From: Erigeron canadensis
Lineage: Eukaryota > Streptophyta > Magnoliopsida > Asterales > Asteraceae
Assembly (NCBI RefSeq): GCF_010389155.1
Contig: NC_057763.1
Location: forward strand, 35,322,645-35,386,644
Direction: 5' to 3'
DNA: 64,000 nt
Positions within the stretch are counted from its first letter, which is position 1; each line of letters opens with the position of its first letter. Both the position numbers and the translations under genes were made by a program. Shown here in pieces: positions 12,440 to 22,692 of the stretch. Under the pieces are notes generated by a model. That model was not told where the DNA came from. It did not search any database and worked only from the letters and a program-made list of their open reading frames with translations.

Positions 12440-13700
12440 TTGCTTGGTTAAACGAAATTTATTGAAAACAATTTAATTTGTATTTACTGCTTTCATATAT
12501 TGATTCAGTGACAATTATATCAAAACACCATTAACAACTACCACCTGATGTGTAATACAGCCGCAACCCGATGCCTTTTGATAGTTGATTGGTGTTAATG
12601 ATATAAAAGGGTATTCTTGGAGACATGATTTTCATGTGTTTTAGGTTTCCTCCAAAATTGTTTCATTAGATTTGTATTGATTTCGGTTTGTTTGCCAACA
12701 AAGCATTATTGATTATTGTTAAGGATACTGTTTGTAATATTTGGTGTTTCTTTTTTATGCATTTAGTTTTCTTGATACCATTGATATTAAAGAATTACCA
12801 TGAACAAAACCCATTCTACTTTCAATATTGTTGCCTTCGTAGCTTTCGAATAAATGATTGGGTTATTGAAATGTAAACTATAATTGGTATCTTGAAAAGA
12901 AGTGTATATAGTGGATTTTATCATTTCAGTTTTGCCTTAATTTGATTTGTGTTTTCTTCTTCACTTATTGCCATTTATATCAAGATACCATCAGCAACCA
13001 CCACCTGATGTGCAATACAGTCTCTGCCTATAAATCCAGATGCCTTGCGATAGTTGATTGGTCTTTTTTGACATAATATGGTAATTTTGGAGACAAGAGT
13101 ATTGATTATTGTTAAGGTTTTTTACTGTTTGTTTTATTTGGTGTTTTTTTTAATGCATTTAGGGTTTTCTTGATATCATTTTTATCAATGAATTACCATG
13201 AACAAAACCCAATCTGCTGTCAACATTGTTGCCTCTGTAGCTTTTGAATAACTGATTGGCTTAGTGAAATGTAAACAGTATCTTGAAAACAAGTGCATAT
13301 TGTTATGGATTCTAGCACTTCATTTTTGGCTTAATTTGATTTGTATTTTCTTCTTCAATCATTGCCATTTATATCAAAATACCATCAACTACCACCTTGA
13401 TCTGCAATACAGTCGCTGCCTACAAATCTCGATGCCTTGAAATAGTTGATGGGTTTTCATGATATAAAATGGTAATTTTGAAATAGTATTTTGGTTTTTC
13501 ATGTGATTATCTGTTCCGGGTTTCCCTCGTAAATTGTTAAATTATATTATGTATTGATTCTGTTTGTTTGCCCACAAGAGCATTGATTATTGCTATCATT
13601 TTCTACGGTTTGTTTTATTGGTGTTTCTCTTGTATGCATAATGTTTTCTTGATAATATATCTTGATACCACAAGAGGATTTAGTTTTCTCTCATTAAATT
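12440..13700 (+). repeat. Three degenerate tandem copies of a 390-460 bp unit
   Basis: The landmark ACCACCTGATGTGNAATACAG occurs near 12538 and 12998 and in altered form near 13389. Before each copy comes ATATCAAAAYACCAT and after it GATGCCTT..ATAGTTGATTGG. A second landmark, AATTACCATGAACAAAACCC, occurs near 12790 and 13190, with a partial third copy near 13640. The copies differ by many substitutions and indels, so the duplications are old. No open frame is conserved between copies, which argues for an intron or non-coding DNA. Confidence 0.7.
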
Positions 13701-14819
13701 TTCTATCATATCTTTCTGGTTTTGACTAGTTCATTGAAGTTGTATTTGCCCTTCTCTTCCTGCATGGATGAAGGAGTCTTTGGTGGTTCAGTTTTGCTGT
13801 CTTGAATCTGGTACGTTCTTCTCTAGGTAATCTTTACCTTTGCTAATACCCACTGCCAGAGTGTACTTAGAATTATGTAGATTGGAGGACTTAAGGGAAT
13901 GGATAGAACGATAACATTGGTTAATGAGTTCCTGATGATTTTGGTAGTCAATTTCAAATAGAAAGCTATCAGTTGGAGACATGAGTAGGGTGCTCTATGT
14001 TTTTCATGCTTTTAAAACTAGATATACTAATGGACAATGATACCTGCTTGGCGATATATTAATTCAATCCTTAATGGTTATGGCAAGCTCATGTCATATA
14101 TATGGCAAGCTCATGAGTAGGGTGCTCTTCCTCCACGGATGTTTTTGATCATTTGGTGCATCATTTCTATATACCTTGATTTAATGTGTGTCTCTGCAAG
14201 CTCATGTCATATATATGCCAGTTTGCATCCGGCACTCTTCCTTTAGTGAGTAGGTGAATCTTTTTTATATGGTTATGGCTTTTTGTCTTTTTTGCTGTTG
14301 TTGTGCTATGAGTTAGTGATGCAAATCCTTTTGTATTTGACTGCTATCGTGTTTAACCGGCAAGCGACATACATGTACATATGTACATGGATTTCTTATA
14401 ATATCTACATTGTTTCCGGATTTCTCATATACATATGTACATGGATTTCTCATATAATCTACATTATGTCTTCGGATGGCCGGCTTGGCGACTTTTATTG
14501 TAACAGGTTTTAGGAGTTTTTGGTACCTTCTATGAGTTATCATTTGGATTTCAAAGATATAATTGTTATGGCATTGATCGATAGTTTTGGTTTCAAAGTA
14601 CTGTGGCAGATTTGTATTAACAAGTTTCCTGGTTTTATCTTTGACTTGATAACTATCTACCTTTCTTGTCTCAAATGTTTTCGTTACTATTTAATGTACC
14701 TATTTCTCCTTTTCTCTTTTACTTATATTGTTACATATATAGCTACAGATTTCTTCTTTTTGATGGTTTATGATATCATTTTGACCAATGGTATGGTAGT
14801 TTTGTGACTTTGTCATGGT
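13701..14819. other. Non-coding spacer with short repeats
   Basis: No gene recognised. Small direct repeats are present, for example GGCAAGCTCATG near 14081 and 14103, and ACATATGTACATGGATTTCT near 14375 and 14431. Confidence 0.4.
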
Positions 14820-15560
14820 TTTCCTAGCTGAATGTTTGACATTTAAATGATCAGCCCCTTCTGCTAGTATGCTAAATGATCTTGAACCGTTGTCCCTCAA
14901 GCCAGTATGTTTCTTAGTGGAAGAATCGGCCCTTGATGGTTTGGTTTTCGTCAAACTTATGTTATTGAGATGGCATATTGGCATGTAAATGATTAGCTTT
15001 TTCTGATGTAAATGTTCGGCCCTTTTAGCTACTATGCCTTCAAAAGTCATATTTGATGCCTTTAAACAGTCCGTTCCTTCTGCTACTGTGCCTACTGATG
15101 TAATTGATGGACCCTTTCTCAGTGTGCCTACTGCGTAATTGATGATATCCTTATATTTGTTCAATCGATGGAATGGTATTTTGTGTCAAAAGACCTGCTT
15201 TTGTAAATTCCACATGTAAACGCTGAGCCCCTTAGGCTATGTATCTGATCTAAACAATCATTCCTCTTTGTAGTATGATGCTTTATGGTGTAAAAATCAA
15301 CACTTCGGTTAATGAAATAGATTCATGATCATCATGGTAATCACTTTAAATCAATGGTATGGGAGTTGTTTCAGTTTCTTATTTAAAATTTTTACATATA
15401 GTATGCTTTATGATGTAAACAATCGGTCCATTTGTGGCTTTCTGATGTAAAAATCAGACCCTTTATGTCATGTATGCCTACCATGTAACCCTTTATGTCG
15501 GTAAGCCTTCCGATATAAACTATGAACCCATTTGGTCAATGCTTCAAACATTCATTGTTT
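14820..15560 (+). repeat. Array of short diverged repeats
   Basis: Variants of a phrase of the form GTAAACAATCGGCCCTTTTGCTA..ATGC recur roughly every 30-70 bp. Examples are TTTAAATGATCAGCCCCTTC at about 14844, GTAAATGTTCGGCCCTTTTA at about 15010, and GTAAACAATCGGTCCATTTG at about 15415. The spacing is irregular. No reading frame survives, and I do not recognise the repeat family. Confidence 0.5.
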
Positions 15561-15849
15561 GTTTAAAAAGAACTCAATGCAGCAATATTATTATAACTTA
15601 CATTAATATTCTGAATCTTTTAATACAGTGAGTCTCAAGCTTGTATACTCTAATAACACAATTGTGGGAAGCTTTGAAGTGTCAATCCATTTGACAGGTT
15701 CCTTCTTTTAGCTAATTTTTATTTGGCTCGTTTGAGATTCCAACTAAACAAATGCACTTGTTGATAACTAAATGGGTTGGAATTTCCACCCCTATGCAGA
15801 GATGCTAATCATGTCATGTAATTGCTTCTAGATGGATATCCACTTTGTT

Positions 15850-15985
15850 GAAATTCAAGCATACAAAGCAAAGATAAATTTTGTGGAACTACATATTATG
15901 GTGCTTACAACAGGGACAATTCAAAAAACTCACCTCTGTGTCCAATTCAATCGTGTCCCACAAACGATTACTTCGAGTATGTTCT
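15850..15985 (+). repeat. Dispersed direct repeat, copy 1
   Basis: About 115 bp beginning ACAAAGCAAAGATAAATTTT and containing GGGACAATTCAAAAAACTCA and GTCCCACAAACGATTACTTC. A second copy lies at 17050-17165. In the second copy the frame encodes a Cys-containing stretch (CPIQSCPTNKYF); here the frame is altered. Confidence 0.6.
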
Positions 15986-16739
15986 GGGATTTCCTAACCC
16001 CATGCATTTGTCCTACATTTTTAAAGATTGGCTATCAGTTAAAAAGTCAAAGGTTTTGATATTTTTGACCTTCTCAAGATGAATTTAAATTTTTTTGTCA
16101 CAAGTTCTCTTGGTTTGGACCCTTATTATTTATTGACTCGGTTATGTGGGAGAAGGGACCTCATTTTAAGAATGTATTTGTAACTTTTTTTCAAGAGTGG
16201 CTCTGGGCTTTCTAGTACTTTTAGTAGTACCGACGTGTTATGAATTAGGGGCATTTTTATGACTTTAAGTATTTCCCGGAAGCCACTTTTTTGGACACCA
16301 TGCGCTTCTGAATTTTACTCTTTTTGGCCCTTATGCACACTGTAAGCATTTACTTATTGGTTGAGGATAAATTTGGTTATATCCTCTCTCTCCGTCAGAC
16401 AGGTCAGGAGATTGCTATGTAATTGTGAAAATGGGTGACATGGGTTGAAAGTTGCCGAAAGCGTTCTTTATTACACAATCCTTTTAATTCGTTTTTTAAA
16501 AATTATTATATTATTGTTGAAAAAAGATAATTTACGAAATATTGTTTGACCCAGTAATTATGTACAGAAAATGTTAATAAGTCTTTCAGGTCAACTTAAC
16601 CCAATTTGTTTTGACCTGTCAAAGTGTTGCCTATTTTGACCAGTTACCAATGTGCCCATTCTGAATTTGTTATGTATGTGTCGGTAGTTTCTTATTGTCT
16701 CGCTAAGCTCACATTGTATACTTTTTTTATTGACATAGT

Positions 16740-16900
16740 CAATGTTGGAACCCCGAAGAAAGGTACAAGAAAAGGTAATCTTGTAACTGCTGTAGTTGTA
16801 GCAGTTGTCTGTGCTTTATTATTTTCTTTGATATTGACTGTTGTGATCAAGAAACTAAACAAGAGATACAAAGCACACATCAAGAAAAGTTTTATGTAAG
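16740..16900 (+). other. Short ORF segment with one membrane span
   Basis: An open stretch encodes a basic segment (GTPKKGTRKGN), then a 22-residue hydrophobic span (VTAVVVAVVCALLFSLILTV), then a basic tail (KKLNKRYKAHIKK). This is the layout of a single-pass membrane anchor. It has no clear start or neighbouring exons and may be a decayed exon of a membrane protein gene. Confidence 0.2.
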
Positions 16901-17049
16901 TCTCGTATTTGGATTTGCGTTTTGAAAGTTAGTATGTGACATAAAACTGTCAAATATGGTATTTCGTGCCGTAGAAGTCAGTGTTTTGGGATGTGCTATT
17001 TTTATAATCTATATAGACCTGTAGTTGTCAGATGCGAGTGTTTAACATA

Positions 17050-17165
17050 TTTCCAAAACAAAGATAAATGTTCTGGAACTACAGGTGATTACTATCGGGA
17101 CAATTCAAAAAACTCAACTTTGTGTCCAATCCAATCATGTCCCACAAACAAGTACTTCAGGTTTA
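17050..17165 (+). repeat. Dispersed direct repeat, copy 2
   Basis: Second copy of the repeat at 15850-15985, with ACAAAGATAAATGTTCTGG, GGGACAATTCAAAAAACTCA and GTCCCACAAACAAGTACTTC. The 1.2-kb separation suggests an old segmental duplication within this locus. Confidence 0.6.
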
Positions 17166-17880
17166 AACTTGTCAAGTTGTCATACCAAATGCACCCTTAC
17201 TTGTGATTGTCAGGAAAACCAAAATCCCCTGCTTGACAGTTTTAACTTCACTGTGATATGATAAGCTTAAAAAGGAAAGAGATGGGAATTCTGTGGAAAA
17301 ATGTGAGGATCTAAACATTCGAGTTTCCTGTATTGTATTGTGTCGTTTTGATAATAAATTTTAATCATGTACAGATTGCATGTAAACAGATGTTCAATAT
17401 GTTCATTAGGGCTTGTTCATTCCGGATCCACTTTGCTTTCGTTTTCGATTAGAGTTAGATCAGGTTCACCATATGGAGATGGTTACATAAAATGTCTACA
17501 AAGCATACTTGTTAGGCCGCATAAATTAGAGTCAAATGTTTGACTTTCTTTGGATAACCTGAATTGGATCCCTTCTCTGATTTTTCTTTTTTTTTGAATT
17601 AGGGTTATTTATTTTGGGTGCGTTTTACATTGGTTTAGATTCAGTTTGGAATGATTTTGGACTCCTGCATTGTCTTTGGGTTTGTTTTATGAAATTCAGT
17701 GTTAACTTTCCTTGAAAGTTTAGAGGTGTTTAAAGTCTCTGTGATGGGTAATTTCTTGTTTCAGGATGAGGCAGCTCATGAAACATATTTTCTTCTTAGT
17801 TAGCTTTTTTGTATGTGTTGATCTGTAGTGCATTTCTAGATGGTGTTATTTTATAGCAGTTTTGTTCTCTCTTATATGCA
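17166..17880. other. Spacer before NC-domain remnant
   Basis: AT-rich, with a few acceptor-like pyrimidine tracts (for example before 17765). No supportable exon. Confidence 0.35.
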
Positions 17881-18545
17881 GGAGTTTTTGTTGGAGGTAA
17901 TATAGGGGTACGTTTTACCTTCGAGGAGTGTAAAATGTGAAACAAGCTGTGTACATGTCTGTTACATCAAAACTGTGGTTTTAGAATGCCTAAGAGTAGT
18001 GTTGTCGGCTCGTGTTTAGATTGTTTTCTACAAAAAATGGGGTACTTTATAGCAATGTATATGGTGTGACTACAACCTATATGGTGTGCCAAAGTACGAG
18101 GTAGCTCGTAGCCTTACACTATTACCAAGTCAGATGGTTGAGCCCTGAGTTTGCTTCAGTATGCATTTTGGTGAATATCACCTGGTTAGGAACAATTCTA
18201 AGCACTTTGCGTTGTACTGCAAGACTCGGTTGCTGGCAAAAAGATATGATGATTTGAAGAAACGGCCAAGCTTCTTCTCCCGGTATTGTTTTGATGGCAA
18301 GTCTTCTTTCCAATGATCATTTAATATGAGATCAGATTCAGCTGTATCTCTAGTGGGTTTTGCCGCATATATCAGCAGCCTTCCTCTATTGCAATTTCAG
18401 ATATGCTGGTGATATTGGAGCCAGAACTGATGTTTTTAAAGTAGATGTGGAAGATTTGATTGTGAACTATAGCAGCTGGATGGATAATGATGATGATGAT
18501 GATGGTCTGCAACAAGAATCTCAGGAAAATGAAGCTACAAGCTAG
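17881..18545 (+). pseudogene. NC/LRAT-domain protein gene remnant
   Basis: Three exon-like pieces in the right order match the plant NC (LRAT-like) domain family of papain-fold proteins. After an acceptor at 17880, the frame reads GVFVGGNIGVRFTF, the region around the fold's His, but the expected HFT is RFT and a stop follows. After an acceptor at 18159 comes MHFGEYHLVRNNSKHFALYC, where family members have NNCEDF, so the catalytic Cys has become Ser. After an acceptor at 18400 comes YAGDIGARTDVFKVDVEDLI and an acidic tail with a stop at 18545. The first exon and linking sequence were not found, and stops lie between the pieces. A non-catalytic expressed paralogue is possible but less likely. 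The family assignment comes from motif recall, so it is moderate. Confidence 0.5.
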
Positions 18546-19902
18546 ACAGTATAATCAGGTAGCTCATATTGAGTAACTGAACATTTACTACATTTGCTCC
18601 TAGGAATTTACTTGTTCTTGTTAATCTGAGAACATATCATCTCTTGTGATATATGAAGTCGAAACCGTTAAAAGATTAAATAAGAGAATTTTTGCTATAT
18701 ACAGCTCTTTTTCTGCTAAAAATGTACATATTTTCACTTAGAGAGCCAAATAGCTTTCAGTGGCTAATACTAATAGAACTTATCTTTCTTATAAATGTGT
18801 TGGGTCCTAGTGAGGAAATACCCTCAGAATAACTGCATAGGTACTAACCGGTCTACTTGATGAAAAATGAGGCTGGCAGGGATGGGCTGATGGCTAACTT
18901 AGAGTGTATCTGAGTCGAGCAAAGTCTTAGCTTTGCTTTGGCGTATAGGCTCAATCAGTGAAAGCATTATATTTACCCCAAGGGTTAGCTTATGGCTTGC
19001 AAAGTGTCATAAATTTAAGCTTGAGCCAAGGCCTGGGTAGCATAAGTCTTGAACTCGCAAACATCGGCTTTATTCTTATATGGATCTAGTAAGCTTGGCG
19101 CTTGACTCGGTCTGTACAGGCCAAGTTGGTGTCATGGTGTGGGCTCATATTAGCGCAGGAGTGGATGAAATATTCTAATAGCTGCAATCAAAACTTCAAG
19201 AGGCTTAGATCTAAAGGGTCAATAAATTTTTGTAAATATAAACTATGCCACTACCATTGACCGAAATTTTTGGATGCGTGTTTCTAAAATTTATCTTATT
19301 TGCTTATTTTTCTTATTAAACTCACTTTAGAAGTATTTCTTTCACATTTTCTAGCAAGGATTTTGTTTTGTTTGTACTATGAATTAAGTTCTCAAATAAA
19401 TAGCATGAATTAAATTTATCTACAATTTGGGACTATCCCAAGTGATTAAGGTGCCTGCAGAGGTTTGGGAAAAGGCGTAGGTTGGTGGGAACACCCCGAC
19501 CCGAGGTACAATATTGATACCTAGCTTCCCCGCCCCGCAAGAGGCTGCTACCTGGTTAAACTCCTAGCAATGTTTCCCCATGGTTATTACTTATTAGGAA
19601 TGAACCAGGATTTTGAACCTGCGCCTTTCATTTGAAAATCAGACCCTCCATGGGGTCCCACACATAAGAGGAGACGGTTAGGTGCCGACAGAGGTTGTTG
19701 TATGATGATATGCTTATATGTATTGCCAAATAAACTTATTGCATAAATCACAGACCATTATATATACATCTAAACGGTTATTTCTGCAAACAACTTTATT
19801 ACTACTGCTTCACATAACACCTATTTATTGTGTGAATTTTACCACATACGTATAGCTATATTAGTTTTGTGTGGCTAATTAAAGCAAATTTTATCAAACA
19901 TA
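18546..19902. other. Spacer with tRNA-like TE fragment
   Basis: At about 19425-19690 lies a non-coding block with CCAAGTGATTAAGGTGCC (resembling a tRNA A box) on the plus strand, and GGTTCAAAATCC (B-box-like) on the minus strand. The phrase GGTGCC.GCAGAGG recurs at about 19450 and 19682. It is probably a SINE-related or composite remnant. The rest is AT-rich without a gene. Confidence 0.35.
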
Positions 19903-20490
19903 CTATGGTAAAGCATGTTTAAGGCTATTAGAATCAACCAAATAAGCAAACCCATAAGCCATATTCATCAACGTAGCTTCATGCAAAGCCTCATCCGATG
20001 TCGCAGTCCCATCCGTCGAGAAAAACACACGAAACCCTCTGACAAATGCTTCCCTGGCCGTCGTTTCACAACACAGATTAGTCATCACACCCGTTATAAT
20101 CACTTCCTCAATTCCCATCTCCTTAAGTTGCTCCTCTAAACCCGTCCCTCTAAACGCGCTATATGTGTGCTTCTCCACGATCATGTCCTCTTTTCGTCGT
20201 CCAAGATCGTTCATCAGCTCTGATTCGTACGTGCCATCGATGATCAAGTCGTTCCACCACTCTCCTAGCATGCCATGATCACCTTGAGACTTGTGGCAGT
20301 GACGTGTGAAGATGATTGGGATTGAAGCTTCACGGCATGTTTGGATAGTGAAAGTGATAGATGGGATTATTTGTTTGGCAATTGATGAAAAATGGTTTTG
20401 CATATCGATGACTAATAAGACTGAGGCTTTTGGGTTCGGGTTTCGGGTACGGGTTTGGTATTTTTTGTAGGACGAAGAACTTCCAGCCAT
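19903..20490 (-). CDS. NIC2: Isochorismatase family, nicotinamidase-like
   Basis: Intact single-exon gene of 195 aa, the length of plant NIC2/NIC3 nicotinamidases, which convert nicotinamide to nicotinate in the NAD salvage cycle. The cysteine-hydrolase fold runs through the protein. The three catalytic positions are Asp29 (VLLVIDMQ), Lys107 (VEKHTYSAF) and Cys140 ([16 protein letters not shown]). His64 and His66 in FTRHCHKS may contribute to metal or substrate binding. There is no targeting peptide, so cytosol is likely. The first ATG ([10 protein letters not shown]) is chosen because it gives family length. The substrate cannot be fixed from sequence; other isochorismatase-like hydrolases share the motifs, so the symbol is tentative. 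Confidence 0.85.
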   Translation of the reverse strand: MAGSSSSYKKYQTRTRNPNPKASVLLVIDMQNHFSSIAKQIIPSITFTIQTCREASIPIIFTRHCHKSQGDHGMLGEWWNDLIIDGTYESELMNDLGRRKEDMIVEKHTYSAFRGTGLEEQLKEMGIEEVIITGVMTNLCCETTAREAFVRGFRVFFSTDGTATSDEALHEATLMNMAYGFAYLVDSNSLKHALP

Positions 20491-20947
20491 ATTGATCGAT
20501 GATGATTTAGTGGAAAACGTATAGTAGCACCAGTTGGAGTAATTGTAAAGATGGAGTTATGATATGGTTGTCATAAGTGGAAGGCCCTGGACCGAAGTTG
20601 GGTTGGAAGAGGATATACTTAATTATTGAATTGATGAAGTCATGAAACACATCCATCCAAAAAATAAACAAGTACGAGTAACGCTTAAAGTTACTATTGG
20701 TGTTTTTTCAACAAAACTTGGAAGTCACTTTTGAGTTTTGACTGTGAGTTGTAAAAGTAAAATTGGTAGTCATTTTCAAGGGAGGAGAGGGGCAAACTCA
20801 TTTTAAAGGGGTATAAATTTTAGAATTTTTTTTTTTAATAAATATTACTCGTATATATATAATGTATAGTATGCTATAAATTGTATTATATTTAACTATA
20901 TATATTTGATCTCATTTTTAATTAATGTCTAAAATGTAAATATACAA
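20491..20947. other. Upstream region of the nicotinamidase-like gene
   Basis: AT-rich putative promoter. No motif was placed with confidence. Confidence 0.35.
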
Positions 20948-21071
20948 AGTGATATCCCCACAACACAAATTAGCCATCCACAACATATGTATATATTCTA
21001 CTGCACAGTGTATAACTGTGTAAAGCAATGATTGTTATGGATGGTTAAATTATGTTGTGGGGATATCACTT
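20948..21071. mobile_element. Compact MITE with 38-bp inverted repeats
   Basis: Left end AGTGATATCCCCACAACA... is mirrored by the right end, whose reverse complement reads AGTGATATCCCCACAACA..., over about 38 bp with few mismatches. Only about 45 bp lie between the arms, so the element would form a strong hairpin. No target duplication could be assigned, and the superfamily is unknown. Confidence 0.6.
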
Positions 21072-22133
21072 CCCATATTTTAGGTACTAAATTTGTATAT
21101 AAAGCAAAAAATTATAATAATACCTATATTTTATATCAATTTACTTGATGTTCCATAAAAAAATCATCAGGTAAATAAGTTAATTATTATTATGGTATGT
21201 ATTTTTAAAATTATGATTTTATTTTGTATATATAATTTCTTGTTATAATGTTAGTTATCATTATAAAAAAAATTGTTTATATAATTGAATGCGGTTGGAA
21301 TTAGGGACATTTTTTTCTTGGTTCGGCGGGAGAGTTTGAATTCTTAGGGCCGTCACTGGTCATTTTATAAGAGTTTTTTCATCGGTTTAAGGCATGGTGT
21401 TTGGATTGGAGGGAAGATTTCAAAGTAGCTGATATAAAAATAGAGATATAATTGAATGATTAGTCGACAAATTATTAATTAATACTTTTTTTTTAACAAC
21501 AGAATATTAATTAATTATTGTATTAATTAATTCTTGTACTTGAATGATTACAAAAGGTAATGTTTATTTTTCTTAATGCTCACTAATAGAATCGTCAAGT
21601 ATATATGAAGTGATTTTATCTACAAAAGGTCATCGTTTAGCGAGTGAATCCACCAATACACGCGAAATTTATTTTTTTTGGAAAAAAAAAAAACATGTCC
21701 GCCATGTAGGCACAACGATTGTTAAAACTTATATATGAAGACATAGTAACCGATCGGTACAACATTGATGATTCTGACTATTTTTTTTTTTTTAATTTAC
21801 AACATTCTCTTGTCGATGCGTGGCGCAGGATTCAAGTGACAAAATTTATATATATCTACCAATATATATAACAAGGTGCTAAATTCTTTTATGGAAAAAC
21901 AAGGACCGTTAAATGAATTCAAACTTTTGATTACAACCCTTAGATCTAAATAATAATACCATTACCAAATTTAATATTAAGTAAACACAACATTAGTCCA
22001 TCTACTTTGGATAATTTACATTTTTTTGTTTTACATCACTAATTTACAGTTTCCACCATTAATATTTAATCACTAATATTAAGAAAACACAATATTAGTC
22101 CTTGTATTTGAAATAATTAAATTTTGTTATTTA
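21072..22133. other. AT-rich spacer
   Basis: Poly-T and poly-A tracts and TA runs; nothing that supports a gene. Confidence 0.5.
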
Positions 22134-22692
22134 ATAGATTAAACTCGTATGTTGTGCGAGATAATTGAGAACATAAATATAAAAACAATAATTGATAGTT
22201 ACATTATTATTCATAGTTATGATAATATAAAGTACTATCAGATTACAACCGATAAAAAAAATTATAGTTTATGAATATATTATATACACCAAGTATAAAA
22301 GCAAGACTAATGAAACATAAATATTTAAATCATAAAAGTCTTTCTCATGATATATAATTATTAAATATAATATAATAAATACTTCTCAAAAAATAAACAT
22401 AATATAATAAACAATCTTATTTGATAAAAGATAACTATCATTGAATTAATTAAAAAAAAAAAGTAGTATAATGTATATAATCTTTGTACTTATATATAAA
22501 ATGGAAAATTAAAAATTAATGATTAGGATTATGATTAATGATTATGATCAAAATTGATGATAAAGATTGTACATGGCAACATAGATATAACAATTTAAAT
22601 GGAAAATATGACACCTCATTAAAAATCTAATGTGACAAAAAAAACTAAAAATGTCACCTATGAAACTATCATCTCTTAGTTACATAGAGAGA
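22134..22692 (-). mobile_element. Non-autonomous Helitron (0.56 kb)
   Basis: On the minus strand it starts TCTCTCTATGTAACTAAGAG after A. It ends with hairpin-like CTCGCACAACATACGAG and TTTAATCTAT before T, the last base differing from the usual CTAG. It shares the 5' end and the TTTAATCTA tail with the 10671-11900 element, so they are one family. No ORF. Confidence 0.6.

Noticed and set aside
14700..15164. Minus-strand open frame of 154 codons
   Set aside because: It runs through the short-repeat array and repeats the same words in translation, so openness is due to the repeat.
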